From: Saxidomus purpurata
Lineage: Eukaryota > Mollusca > Bivalvia > Venerida > Veneridae
Reading direction: 5' to 3'
Assembly (NCBI GenBank): GCA_022818135.1
Contig: JAFMSR010000019.1
Span: 4,507,357 to 4,571,356 of the forward strand
Length of the DNA: 64,000 nucleotides
Both the position numbers and the translations under genes were made by a program. This document shows positions 12,601-23,407 of this stretch, piece after piece. The first letter of the stretch is position 1. Every line of letters begins with the position of its first letter. The notes beneath the pieces are model-generated. The model was not told where the DNA came from. It saw nothing but the letters and a program-made list of their open reading frames with translations, and searched no databases.

Positions 12601-15600
12601 GCAACCAGGAGACGATTTTACGCCATCAGCGCCGCTGACAGACGCCCCAATTATGCAAGTAATGACATAGGAAGGTCTTCCGTAGAAATAAACCCTGTGA
12701 ATTTAGATGTTGAGAATTCAGTCAACCAATTTAATAGCGGAATGAATGGAATCTTTTCAGATAATGTTGGATCAGTAAACACGACTGAGACAAAATTAGA
12801 TTTTGCTGATCGTGTAGATAAGACAAGTAAGGACACAGTAAGGTTATCCATGGAAGTAAACCCTACAAATCAAAATGATCAGATTTCAACAAGCTTGTTT
12901 AATAGTAGACATGATGATGTCATATCTGGGACAATACGAATTATTAGGCCAACAGGGACAACTGAAAAGTTTCAAGGGAATGAAGCCAAAACAAATCTAG
13001 AAACGATTAATTCAAGGATGTTGTTACATGGATCTAGAAATGGACAAAAAGATATTAACAATTTCAGTCAAACATCATCGACACTACAGCATGCGATGAG
13101 AAGCAATAGTGGCGTTACAGAAAACAGTAAAACAGCTTGGGACTTTCGCTCTTCAAAGGTAGACATTTCTAATCAGTTGCTTGATCAAATCAGGATATCT
13201 GAACCACTCACTGATTATCAGACCACGTCTTTGCCACGTTCACAAGAGTCAATCACAACCGTGGGTAACACCGTTATGTTGGATATTTCAACACGTGCAT
13301 ATGACACTTACATCGGTCTGCCTTCAACAACTGTTGATCCGCTAAATATGATGGGCTCTGCCTTTGTCAGGCTCGTCAACTATTCCTCAGTCACAGCAAA
13401 CTCGATCTTCCCTGCACCTAAACATGACACAAGCTCTTCTATATCTTCAGCATTAGAAAACTCCGGCAGTACTGAATCTAGTTTAATGTCCCTATTCTCC
13501 AGTACCCCGGCGGCAAAACCTACTATAAGTTCATCTCCAGAAGTCAAACATATATCTAAACATGATGACATTGTAGCTGAAAACACTGATATGTTTGCAA
13601 ACTTGAATTTTCTCGGTAATAGTGACGCCACTGTAGACCACTTAGGCGGAGTTCCAATACAAAGTGGGTCCGAGGATGTAGTTGAAAGTCAGAGAGATTC
13701 GTCTTTTACTTTATCACGAAATGTCCAACAAAACAAAACGTTAACGTCAATTGCTAATTTTGATATTTCAAACACACTAGGCGATAGTAAGACTCTTTCA
13801 GCAGATACAAAATCAAACGAAGTTGTTTGGAAAGCGGCAGTCGGTGGTTTTTCCATTCCTGTTGGTAACTTAAGTATAGATCCGGATTTACGAATGGAGG
13901 AGTCTATTAAAGGCAAAATAGCCAGCGCTATCCTTATTAATAACCAGTCTGACTTAAAAGAAACAGATATGGTTACTAGTGGAGACAAATTCATCGCTTC
14001 CACAATAAATGTAAATGACAAGAACAGACATAATAATAGCAATAACCTTACAATAGGGAAGACCATCATATGGCAATCAATGCATTTGTCTAATTTGTCA
14101 CAGACCGATAAAAAAGAAAGCAACATCAATGTTCCTTTGCCCTCAGAAAAGGACATATGGCAGTCAAAGCATTTGTCTAATTTGTCACAGACTGATAACA
14201 AAGAACGCAACATCAATATTTCTTTGCCCTCAGAAAAGGACATATGGCAGTCAATGCATTTGCCTAATTTGTCGCAGACCGATAAAAAAGAAAGCAACAT
14301 CAATGTTCCTTTGCCCTTAGAAAAGAATGTAAAGACGGCAAGAAACTTAGACATCTCTATAAACGGGAATGCAGCTATAAATAGAATTGCATCGACAAAG
14401 AATGAAGAACGCACATTAGTTGTAAACGCCAGACCTATTACAACCCCTATAATAATGCCACCTATTACAGTCAAAACTGATACAACGGGAGTCAATTATA
14501 ACTTCCGTGACATGTCGGACATGAATCAGATTAAAATACCAGTATCACGGAAACAAAGTAGAAATATAACATTTTTCACACCCTATCTTATAAACAGGGA
14601 CAACAAAAGACAGTCAGTTCAACGTATTCAGCACATGTTTACTAACGGACAGTCTGGGCATGATAAAACAAACAAAGACAAAACGAAATTGTCAGGCTCC
14701 ATTTTTAGAACAGTCAATAAGCCAGCGGCGGATATAACTGTTTCAAATAATCTTACTGTTTCTACGATCTGGGATATAAACCGAGGAAATACTTTTGAGG
14801 AGGACGGGAATAAAACTCTTCCGACTGTTCAAGCTTCAAATGTTTCAGACAGCTACTCAGTATACTCGATAGACGGTTCAAACACTGATTCGTTTGGTTC
14901 TAGACAGACAGTTGAATCAACTGCGAATAATGAGAAAGACTCGAAGGCCGCAATTGTAGTAGACGATAAAAGCGGAAAAGATGTGAATACGCAAGTTTTG
15001 CGTACTTTAGAGGCACTTGTTTTAGAGCTTGAAGCCATAGAAATGAAATCAAGCCACAGTCGGAGACCAATAGTGAACTCATCTGTACAAAGGAGTCTCC
15101 TAGACAGAACTTCACAACACGAAGGAAATCACAATTCCTATCCGGTATTTAGTGTCCATCAAAATCTACTAACAGTTCCAAATGATCCTGTATATAAGAA
15201 AGTCGATGAATGGACTCTTGGGAGTCAAAGGGGTACCGACAACCACAGACTGCTAAATATGTTAGGTATTTCAAACCAGCGGGACTGGAATTCGGACATT
15301 AATCTAAAACCTAGTTTCGGAACTGACAACAAAAATGGCACCATTGATAAATATGGCTCCACGCAACAGATAGTCAACTTATCCGAGGTTAGATCTAGGG
15401 CTTCTGATCAGTTTGCAACATTACTTAACTCATTTGCAGATATAAGTAGGGATACAGTATTGAGGAAAGGGAAGCAGACTAAAGTAAAACCTACCTTAAC
15501 TACTAGTATAGAAAAATCTCTAATACACACTGAAATAGCACAAGGTAGTCCAAACGTGACTGAAAGCAACCATCAGCTGACAAATTCTTTCGATAATGGA

Positions 15601-16941
15601 AGCAATGGATCTGTTGTCAGAGAACAGACTGTTATCGGGGGAGCAGGTTCTCTTTTTCTGAACCCTTTTACTAGGGAAAATATAACGTTCTCAAGGTCAG
15701 ACAAACATGCAGACAAGTTCATTGTTCGTGGCGTTGGCAACCTTAAACATTTGAAAAATGTTGAGGGTCTGTACTCTCCTAATTTTACAGTTACCGGTAT
15801 TAACTTTACCCCATCTGTCAACTCGAGTGACGTAATTTCTATAGAAGGGAAATATCTGTATGGTCAGATGAGAAGAAATGACATGGGACAGTTTGAACCG
15901 GTACCTCTCGCTTCAAGTTTTGATGCTTCCGTAGCAGAAGAAAGCCTGTCCTCTAACGTACCCAGACGACAACAAGAAAATAAAACAAACAATGCAAATA
16001 TGATAGGAACTACGTTGTTAACAGGTTTATCACAGCAATCACTAGACGATAAGTTAAGGACACATTTCATTGAAACGGCAAATCAAAACAGTGTCCTATC
16101 TGGTGTTAATACAGGTGGTAGTACAAAAGTCATAAAACCATTTAAAACATTTACAATCAGTCCCAGTAAACAGACTGACAACGCAAATGGAAGCAAACTT
16201 TCTAGAATTATAAGTAATCGGCAATTTCTGAATACAACCGTCGAAAATCGGAAAAATGCAGTCAATGGCAAAGTATTCTTCAACCAAAACGACTTACTGA
16301 AAACAAATGGAATATTTTTTAATGAGCCTACACAACCTGCGGCTGATACGACAAGAAGAACCAATGCGATACGATTGGAAGGCAAAGAGAATAATGTAAG
16401 CTGTACACCGGATGAAATGTTTGTTTGTAGCGCAGTCGGCAAAAACCGTTATATTCCGGGAATGGTATGGTGGTGCTTTTCACATTGTAAAAATGGCGTG
16501 TGTCCCCCAGAAAAATGTGCGTGCCGTTGCGATAAGATACAGAAGGAACAGAAATCGAATTCTACGAACGTTGTAAATGTTTCTGGATCTAAACGTCGTA
16601 AAAAGGTTATACACTTGACGCTGAACACACAGGCGGAAAAGCGTGTCCCAGCTGCCGAAAAAGCTTCAGAACAACTAAGCAGACGATCAAAGTCTGACGT
16701 CATCCTCACAGATGTGATAAGGCCTAAAGTTCTGAACGCAACAGTGAAAGTGACAAAACTTAAAGAAACACAAAATTTTCCAAACGAAAGTGATAACGTT
16801 ATTCCTATTCAACTCTTCCAAAAACCGACTGTTAAATGTATAGGCATAAATGCTTTTGCTAATACTACCGGCATGGACGACTTATGCACTAGGATTTGCT
16901 TGCAGAATATGTGCCCAGAAACAATTTGTAAGTGTTTTTAA
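544..16941 (+). CDS. Giant secreted protein with a degenerate AA15/LPMO-like (chitin-binding type-4) module, low-complexity body and C-terminal Cys modules; 3 exons
   Basis: Exons are 544-684, 2908-3244 and 9215-16941, with GT/AG borders and phases 0 and 1, giving 2734 residues. ATG at 544 is preferred over the in-frame GTG at 538. Residues 1-18 form a signal peptide (SSA before Trp19). Residues 19-180 resemble the AA15 copper monooxygenase fold: PxSR near the N-terminus, CGLCGE (51-56), GYLEFRVC (93-100), CERCVLQ (148-154) and FFDC (170-173). Eight cysteines (43, 51, 54, 100, 113, 148, 151, 173) fit four disulfides. In active AA15 enzymes the first mature residue and a residue just before GYxEF are histidines; here they are Trp19 and Leu91, so oxidative cleavage is unlikely. 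Residues 174-2555 lack cysteine and are rich in Asn, Ser, Thr and N-glycosylation sequons. Two Cys modules end the protein. A role in extracellular or shell matrix is inference. Family call fairly sure, function not. Confidence 0.85.
1728..1832 (-). repeat. tRNA-derived SINE head, partial
   Basis: Read on the minus strand it gives gggcgttcgcctcc, then a B-box-like stretch ggtccgaatcc, then agccggagcacg. The same order occurs in the longer plus-strand copy at 49617-49816, so both belong to one SINE family. This copy is broken after the tRNA-like part. Confidence 0.7.
2305..2397. repeat. Half copy of the pogo-like 'actccgtatataacgaa' MITE
   Basis: Contains ggatataacaaactccggatataagg and ends ggttcgttataaccggagtacactgta. 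This matches the right half of the complete copy at 40323-40513. The left half is missing. Confidence 0.7.
2908..3244 (+). CDS. Exon 2 of the giant gene: core of the LPMO-like module
   Basis: Encodes residues 48-159 plus one base of codon 160. It carries CGLCGE, then VELGFRAGLNGYLEFRVC, then LPHGLVCERCVLQVKYTPG. These follow the AA15 order CGxCGD, ANHxGYFEFRLC, CxxCVLQWxYxxG. Leu91 (codon 3037-3039) stands where the second copper-binding His normally is. Donor ccag|gtaaaa, phase 1. Confidence 0.85.
3582..3808. mobile_element. TA-flanked MITE with 'ttcgcgaa' body
   Basis: Starts ta|ctgtaaat and ends atttacag|ta, so short inverted ends sit inside a TA target duplication. The interior has many cgcgaaaatt / ttcgcgaa phrases that pair across the element. 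Diverged relatives occur near 17862-18020, 20958-21122 and 38862-39020. No coding capacity, so non-autonomous; assignment to the Tc1/mariner/pogo group rests only on the TA flanks. Confidence 0.7.
4330..4480 (+). repeat. tRNA-derived SINE, second family
   Basis: Contains gtcgctgactt, attgattgagg, then a B-box-like gggttcgagccctgct and a tail gtgaaaaagtttgcag. The copy at 7065-7195 has the same order. Not an intact tRNA gene, since the arms do not close. Confidence 0.6.
5400..5460. repeat. Short (ctgtt)n microsatellite between direct repeats
   Basis: ctgttctgttctgttctt lies between two copies of gaaagtaataggag (about 5397 and 5446). Confidence 0.7.
5481..5655 (+). repeat. tRNA-derived SINE with 'gggcaagacac' body and 'cttgtttcg' tail
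   Basis: Head has cttaggatcggagggtct and a B box gggttcgatccc. The body has gtgtccctagggcaagacac and the 3' end gaacttgtttcgctaccgag followed by aataaataaa. The same three blocks are at 45240-45430 (plus) and 38691-38855 (minus). Confidence 0.75.
5766..6330 (+). repeat. Degenerate ~160-bp tandem repeat
   Basis: Landmarks ttatggcccttgaattat, cttgtccgctttct, cgatcttcacaaaacttggtc and gataaccagcc recur at about 160-bp spacing (landmark at about 5820, 5982, 6150, 6305). The open frame at 5986-6327 is a by-product of the array. Confidence 0.75.
7065..7195 (+). repeat. tRNA-derived SINE, second family (copy 2)
   Basis: gagtcgctgactt, agattgagg and gggtttgagccctgctattgacc match the copy at 4330-4480. 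The B box has one substitution. Confidence 0.6.
7219..7471. mobile_element. TA-flanked MITE with 'cactcagttccaaaagaaag' ends
   Basis: Left end is ta|cactcagttccaaaag and right end cttttagaactgagtg|ta; aaagtgtgcac faces gtgcacacttt. About 253 bp, no coding capacity. A diverged relative lies at 52663-52902. Confidence 0.75.
8190..8520. repeat. AT-rich trinucleotide-type simple sequence
   Basis: Interrupted aat/ataa/atg tracts fill this stretch. It has no coding character. Confidence 0.7.
8576..8765. repeat. Degenerate minisatellite in intron 2
   Basis: Four to five diverged units of about 40-50 bp share ttgaatcactc, aaccttattggagaaatt and gtacacatat. The last units contain a duplicated ggagaaattggagaaatt. 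Confidence 0.6.
8887..9065. mobile_element. Pogo-like MITE copy next to exon 3
   Basis: Left part taaactccgcatataacaaactg and right part ttctttatatccggaatttcgctatatccggag match the complete copy at 40323-40513. It ends 150 bp before the exon 3 acceptor. Confidence 0.7.
9215..16941 (+). CDS. Exon 3 of the giant gene: last LPMO-like cysteine, low-complexity body and Cys modules
   Basis: A 7.7-kb single exon, acceptor tttctgtttcag at 9214, stop TAA at 16939-16941. Reading enters in phase 1 (G160, then PNSTMKDFRFFDC). After Cys173 no cysteine appears until Cys2556. Composition is dominated by Asn, Ser, Thr, Asp and Val, consistent with a disordered, heavily glycosylated region. Long antisense frames across this exon are shadows of its codon bias. 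Confidence 0.9.
10177..10275 (+). other. Tyrosine-rich patch in the giant protein
   Basis: About residues 481-514 contain a dense Tyr cluster (YYDETYY, YNDTYYYDDYVYG) with Asn and Asp. Such patches are candidate sites for tyrosine oxidation or cross-linking in mollusc matrix proteins; that role is inference. Confidence 0.7.
11440..12990 (+). repeat. Coding array of ~56-residue repeats in the giant protein
   Basis: About nine units (from residue 927 to about 1420) follow RSSVEISAxNxDVQxSxNSFNSR, then a variable SETxGLxNPTExKxDLTxR part, period about 168 bp. Units 2 and 4 resemble each other (FSET type) and so do 3 and 5 (AVSDT type), pointing to growth by pairs. FYAISAADRRPNYAS occurs twice, just before unit 1 and inside unit 7. 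The last two units are the most diverged. Confidence 0.85.
14068..14328 (+). repeat. Coding 87-bp (29-residue) repeat, three copies
   Basis: Three consecutive units begin IWQS and run through HLSNLSQTDKKESNIN to PLPSEKD. Units 1 and 3 are almost identical. Their high nucleotide identity compared with the 56-residue array suggests a recent expansion. Confidence 0.9.
16399..16535 (+). other. C-terminal Cys module 1 of the giant protein
   Basis: From Cys2556, the pattern CxxxxxxxC, then MVWWCFSHCKNGVCPPEKC and ACRC. It fits the WCxxxCxxxxCPxxxCxC small modules that often follow AA15 domains in aquatic invertebrates. Disulfide-rich; ligand unknown. Confidence 0.65.
16837..16941 (+). other. C-terminal Cys module 2 of the giant protein
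   Basis: KCIGINAFANTTGMDDLCTR continues to CLQNMCPETICKCF, ending the protein at Phe2734. Same spacing as module 1 but shorter, with Leu-Cys in place of Trp-Cys. Confidence 0.65.
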
Positions 16942-17145
16942 ATGAACATTGTCGCGGTAAATTGTTCTTATTTTCAAGAAAACGTCAACAGTCATGTGCT
17001 TAACCGTGCATATATAAACGTTTGAGGAATGTTTGATACAGTTTTCCGAAAGGGCAATCGCATACTTTCAAATATTTTTTTGTTTTGGGTGATAACGCGA
17101 AGTTACGATGGCGATGTACCGCTGGCAATGGAAGAAGTTGTAATA

Positions 17146-17349
<204 letters not shown>

Positions 17350-17365
17350 AAAAAAAAAAACACAA

Positions 17366-17533
17366 AGCATACAAAGCAAACAACGAGGACAAAACGAACA
17401 TAAAAGGAACACAGTGGGGCGCCGCCTTGCCCCCCCCCCGAACGGTCAGTGGCAAAAACACCACTGGGGAGCTTAAACCGGTTTATGGTGCGCACCCAAC
17501 CTCACTCTTACCCCCACCATGTTCCAAAGTCAA
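17366..17533 (+). repeat. LINE 3'-region fragment
   Basis: acaaagcatacaaagcaaac through cccccaccatgttccaaagtca is the reverse complement of 59094-59250 inside the minus-strand LINE, with small differences. Similarity stops at both ends, so it is a fragment or a repeat nested within that LINE. Confidence 0.75.
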
Positions 17534-18820
17534 AGTTGTGTTTTAGTCTGACGATTTTACATTGGAAAAATTTCATTTTTCATAGAAATTTCACGCATTT
17601 GTATCGCAACTTTGCGTTACCACCCAGAAAGATATTAAACAGAGTGCAATGACTATAATGGATTACAAGTAAGCGGAATTTATTCAGCACGTACATTTGT
17701 ACATCATGGCTTTTGGTGTTATAGCGCCAATATGACCATCAGAATTTTAAGAATGAAATGTATCAAAAATTGATTCCTATTTTATTTTATTCTTATCACA
17801 TGTTGAAAATGAACCCGATTTGTATATTGATGTATTTTCATTTTTGTCAATAAGCGGTCAATGTAAATTGGACCATTTTCTCGTGGCGAAAATTTCGCTA
17901 TTTTGAGTTCGCGAATTTTAAATTCGCGAAAGGAGAATTCTTCAAATCTTTAAGTAAATATATGCAAAATGAATATTTCGTGAGGTTTTTTAATTACCGA
18001 AATTAGCCAATTTACATTTCTCATTAACGAACGTCTTGCATTCAAAAGCATTCATTGTGTTAAGGCATTTATTTTAATGAATTGTAATATGTATGTTTTG
18101 AGCAGTTACATTAATGTAAATGAAAATAATAAATTTGATAAACGTCTGTAAAATTCGTTTGTTTGAGCTTTTAGAATCGAATTACACTCTAGAATCTACA
18201 TTTTTGCAGCAATAAGAACGAATCTTTAACACAATGTATATGGCTACAAAACCTCGGATGAGTTCGATTGTGGGCTTGATCGGATTAGTTCTTCTAGAGT
18301 TAGGACCCTGATTTAACAAACATTGCAATATTTTACTATGTTTATACACTAGAACCTTCATTTCTTCACTAATCCTAAGCATATTTACTGATAATTGTAT
18401 GCAATATTTACATAGGCATGTATAGGAAAAACTAAATCTTCTTCACCAAGACCACATGGTATAGAACTTAGATATTGAGTAAACAACATTGTCTAATGGA
18501 CCTCTAACAAACATGTTCAAATACTGCCACTGGGGTCAAAATTGACCACAACCATGGTGTCCCACATTTTCATATAGACTGACATAGGAATATCTTAAGA
18601 ATTCTTCTTCTAAAAAATCTCAAGGCTTTGAGCTTAAATATTTAGTATTTATCACATTCTAGTGGACCTCTACAAAGTATTTTCGACTCATGTCCCCGGG
18701 TTCAAAATTGATCCTGTTTGTGGAGGGGGAGGGGGGGGGGGGGCACTTGTTATAGGAAAAATTTTAATAATTGGCCACGTCCGCTTAGAGTCCCTTGCTG
18801 TATATAGAGTAATAGGGAAA
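17534..18820. other. Intergenic, no gene seen
   Basis: Contains a diverged cgcgaa-type MITE (about 17862-18020), a short stretch of the 'ggtcaaaattgacc' bivalve repeat (about 18490-18720) and a G-run at 18725-18745. No exon-like frame. Confidence 0.5.
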
Positions 18821-18824
18821 AATA

Positions 18825-19345
18825 GCTTCCAGTGAGTTCCTATAGCAATGTGCAACAAAACAAGCAACCAGTGACTAAATCAGCAACCTGTGACTTCCTT
18901 ATCAACCAGTAACTAAATTAGTAATCAGGTACTTCTGCAAATTATCAGTGATCTTTCCTTGGAACAAGTTAGTTTCTTAGCAACAAGTGACTTCCTTAGC
19001 AACCAGTGACTTGCCTTATCAACCAGTGACTTCTCCTGGTAACAAGTGACTTCCTAATCAACCATTGATTTCCATAGCAACTTCAGTAAACTCCGTATAT
19101 AACGAACTGCTTGGGACCATTTAAATTTTTTCTTTATATTCGGAGTAGGTTATATCCACAAAAAAACTTTCATATAAAGAAGGAAACACATAAGTCTTAG
19201 AAAATGTGTTCTTTATATTCGAATTTTCGTTATATCCGGATTCATTATATACAGAGTTTACTGTTACAGTAGTGATTTCCGCTAGCCGCCAGTGACTTCT
19301 TTAGCAACCAGTAAATTTCCCTAGCAACCTTTGACTTCCTTAGCA
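18825..19345. repeat. Degenerate ~20-bp minisatellite interrupted by a MITE
   Basis: Units of the type aaccagtgacttccttagc repeat from about 18830 to 19080 and resume from about 19268 to 19345. The pogo-like MITE at 19084-19263 splits the array. Confidence 0.8.
19084..19263. mobile_element. Pogo-like MITE inside the minisatellite
   Basis: Begins cagtaaactccgtatataac and ends ttatatacagagtttactg, near-perfect inverted ends. Flanking bases are tt on both sides rather than TA. No coding capacity. Confidence 0.8.
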
Positions 19346-19359
19346 ACAATAACTTTTGT

Positions 19360-20950
19360 TTCGCTACGTTCATCAAACTCACTGAATTTAAAAAGCAATG
19401 ACTAAAAATAAAATATTACTCGCTCGCGAATTCAAAAGCTCACGAATAAAACGAAAAAATGAAAATCGCTAAATAAACTACTCGCAAATATAAAAACTTT
19501 TGCGGTTGATTTGCTTCATTTAAATTTCGTGGTTTATCAATAAAAAAATTGTGTCAATCATTTGTCACATGACAGCGTATATCAGCGAAAAAGCACCGAA
19601 TGAATAGAATAACCGTTTAAGATGGTGACCCCATTGCCAAGTTCGTCTTCAAAATACCTATTAAAGCATGAAAGGAACTCTACATGGCCTAACTGGTGAA
19701 CCTTCAGAACTTTTTTACCGCGGATATAGAAAATATACATTTACAGTCTGCAATCGAGTAAGCTTCCAGTACGTTTTATGACCTTGAATACCATCGTCAT
19801 ACCATCAACCCACGGTTCTCTCAGAGCAAAGGCATAAAGGATAGAAAAAACTTATAAAATGCCCTCGTCTGCTGCATTATTAAAGATATTTCTTGTTTTT
19901 AAATTTAATAAATTACGGTCTGGAATATCTCAGTGCATCACATAATCTCGTTTTCTGTATTAATAGCAACAAAATTTGTCTGAACTACGGATCGATTCGT
20001 ACAAAATGCGGCACTCCCACCAGTTATTCCCTGAGATTCCATAATCGTAGGAGAACGAATGTCCATGTTATTTGCTGAATTCTCTAAGGAGGTTTTATAT
20101 TAATGCTTCTTCCACATGAAATCTCGAAGGCAAACAAAATAAAGCGAAATGATTTATATTTTTTTTCCGCATGTGTGGGGTTATATTCCAGAAGCATCCT
20201 AAACTATTTCTAATATGTTTGAACTCAAGTGCAAAAGTTATAATTATGTATTACAATTCTCTTAAATCAACTGATTGCGTATAATTACGGCACCATTATA
20301 AACTGTTTTCATTGATAAAAGATAAATTAAGAAAGAATAAATCCCTTATTGTGAATTAACGTGTATTAAATACATGTTTGGGGTTCAAATGCGTAGTAAT
20401 TAGATCACGAGCCCGACTAACCGTGATTTAAAACACGTTCAATCACAGTAAGGAATTTATTTTATCGATTTTAACGCGACATTGTGATTGAAAAATACCC
20501 CTGAGTAGCTGCTACATTTCATTGTAACTTGTACACGGAATGCAATTGAACGCCGTGCGTGATTTATCGCACTTATTGCCCATGGAAAACGTGATGTATT
20601 CACAAAGTATTTTCCTCTATATGTATAAAGGAAAAGTTGCGGGTCGTGTTAGAAGTTTTCAATATGCTGCAGAGAACACTCTCTTTTATAAATGATTAAT
20701 AAATTTATAAATCCGCAAGTTAAGCCTCGTTTGAACACACCAGATGTGAGTTGGCATGACAACGGTACCTTTTTCATTTGTAGCAAGTATGTTTGACAGG
20801 CTTTTACAACCACACGCTTCATTTTTACTTCCGGCACAAAATTAACTTTCTCTTGCACGTTAAAGTGGCAGGAAATTAATTGAAAAGTCAAATATGGCGC
20901 CTGCTTAAAACAAACGTGAATTTTTTGGACATTTTACTAATGACGTCAGT
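19360..20950. other. Intergenic, no gene seen
   Basis: A very diverged cgcgaa-rich stretch lies at about 19400-19545. The rest shows neither repeats I recognise nor coding composition. Confidence 0.4.
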
Positions 20951-20957
20951 GGCTGTT

Positions 20958-21122
20958 TACTGCATATTGGATAGTTTTCGCGAGGCGAAATTCAAAAATC
21001 GCGAAAAGGACAATTCAATGTGAAAGAAATATTTCGCGAAAGCTTTGTGTAAGCGAAGTAGGGGATTCGCGAAAACTGGTGAAAATTTAATAATCGTGAA
21101 TAATACACAATTGTCAGTAAAA
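20958..21122. repeat. Diverged 'ttcgcgaa' MITE
   Basis: ttttcgcgaggcgaaattc, aaatcgcgaaaaggacaatt and gggattcgcgaaaactg follow the order of the element at 3582-3808. Its ends are eroded. Confidence 0.65.
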
Positions 21123-21410
21123 CTGGAGTGAAGGATTGAAATTCGCACCTTGTCAAATCTAAATATATTAGTCTGCAAAACATGCTTCTAGGAGATGATT
21201 GTCCTGTTTATTTTCAGACTACAATAACGGTCTGACAGGCAGGTGTTATTAATTTCATTTCTGCGTCATAAACCCAGACAATTTATAAAACGGCCATAAT
21301 ATAATTGAAATACGCGCACAAAAAAACGGATGAATCTGTCAGACATACCTTTAATAACAGTCTTGAAACACTGATTTTTTTTCCTTCTTTGAAGGACAAG
21401 GTACCACTCC

Positions 21411-22394
21411 TTAAAGGCCGGGGTTTGTTTCAGTGAAATACCAGCCGGCAAGCAATTAAGCATATTAGGAGTGTAGGGAGGAGATGTACTACCTAGCAGA
21501 GGGTTAACAATACTTTATAATGTGATAATGTAAACACAGAAATCGTCTGCTTCAATGTTGGGAAATGCAATTCCAGAATAAATAACATAACTTACTGTCC
21601 ATTTGTGTGAGCTTTAAGGGGAAAGTCACTTCAATAAATTTAAAGTTGCAATGTTTTATTGAAGGATTAAACATTGAATGTTAATGTATGTTTCTCATGT
21701 ACATTTTCTTTATGTATATGAGTGCTTTAAATAGATTTTCTTCTTTCCGAAAGTGAGACAATGGCCAGTTAACTATATCAGGGAGATATCATTTATCTAG
21801 ATACACACCAGAAAGGAATGTCAATTAGGTCTATTAAATGCCATTAATTTTGATAAACATTCAAGGTTAATATTGTATGAAGAGCAAGTTTGACAATGAA
21901 TATTGTGGAAAACCATACCTAGGTCATTTATGTGACTATTAATCTATACCAGATAACATTTTATTATGGGATGAAACTTATTATAGCTAATTATGCATAA
22001 AACTTCTATAATATAGAACTGTTCTATACAAAACATATAACATGTGGAATTTTCCCGCCTTATGGCAATGTATGTGACTCGTACAACAGTTAGGATATTA
22101 TTAGCTCCTAGCCAATGGAGAGCTGCCAATCATTGTAGAGGCAAATTCAAATCTTGAAGCAGACAACACAAGTTTTTTTCCTGGAAGTCACACTTTTAGA
22201 CAACCAATGAACTTTATTTTTCAGACTTTATGACAATTATGCTAAAGAACATTTGTGCTAAATTTCAAACAAATCTATACTTTAATTTCATTAAAATTTT
22301 GATCTAAACCTCTGATGTTGTTAGCTCAGTGTATGCAAAGCAAGTGGCCATTTATCTACCTTAGCCCTTTTTATAGTTCTTCCCCGGCCTTTAA
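21411..22394. mobile_element. Possible 984-bp element bounded by TTAAaggccgggg inverted ends
   Basis: ttaaaggccgggg at 21411 is matched by ccccggcctttaa at 22382-22394, a perfect 13-bp inverted repeat that includes TTAA. TTAA is the target of piggyBac-type elements, but the ends are not typical piggyBac and no transposase is seen. Chance pairing of two separate repeats is possible. Confidence 0.35.
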
Positions 22395-22920
22395 ATGTTT
22401 GCAGGCTAACCTTAATGTACCATGTGGTGACCTGAGAGGGTTGAGTTGACATATTTGAAGATGACAGAAATAGAATTCTCATCTTAAAATTGCAACTCGT
22501 GCATAACGATACCGATCAATCGCTTCTTTAATAATATTCAGAAATTACCGTTTCTAGCTGGGTTTTTTTTTCAGCCAAATTAGCAGGGGGGAGGGGGGGG
22601 GGGTGCATTTAAATAAACAAGAATTTGTTCATGAAAATGAGATCGGAGACCTTCCCTTGTTGTACGAGGCTAAATGACAAATCGTCACTTTTTAGTCAGT
22701 GGCATCGGTTAAACTAATTACACTTGAAAGCATGCATTAAACACGGATAATAATCCCTAAATAGTTCCGAATAATAAAGCCTGTTTTCGTTTTAAAAATT
22801 AGTTTCAAGGATTTTCATGAGTATTTTATTTCATTTTCACAAAAAAATAGAGAGAAAAATGAAAACGGGTTAACGTTCCTTTGTGATGGATTTAGAAGTT
22901 TGCTTTCACGTGCACACATG

Positions 22921-23075
22921 ATATAGCGAAATTCCGGATATAAGGAACTGATTTTTGCCCCGTTTTTTTTCCTGCTTTATTTAACATGAAAATGGTATAG
23001 TATATGGAAATAACATACTCTGAATATAAAGGACAAATTCAGATGATCTCAAGAATTTCGTTTTATAACAAGAGG
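22921..23075. repeat. Diverged pogo-like MITE
   Basis: gcgaaattccggatataaggaac, atggaaataacatactctgaa and tttcgttttataac keep the order of the family. Ends are lost. Confidence 0.6.
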
Positions 23076-23407
23076 GCAATCATGGCCCTATATCGCTAAC
23101 CTTGGAACCTTTGGCCATAATACAAGGTCAACATCAAGGTCACGGACAATAGAGTGCAAGTTTAGCGACTGTTAAGTTTTTAAGTCTTTGTAAACGCTTT
23201 GTATTGTTTGAATGAAGGTAAACCTAATGAAATTTAAGGTCATCAATGAAGGTCTGAAAAAATTTCGTTGAAACTCGTTTACAAAGTGAACACATGGTTC
23301 AAATTTCATGACTAGCTTCACACAAAAAGTAGGCAAAAAGCTTAAAGTCAAGGTACCTACCATACAGGTTTACTCATATTTAAAGCTGCTCGGTCTCAGA
23401 TTTTGTT

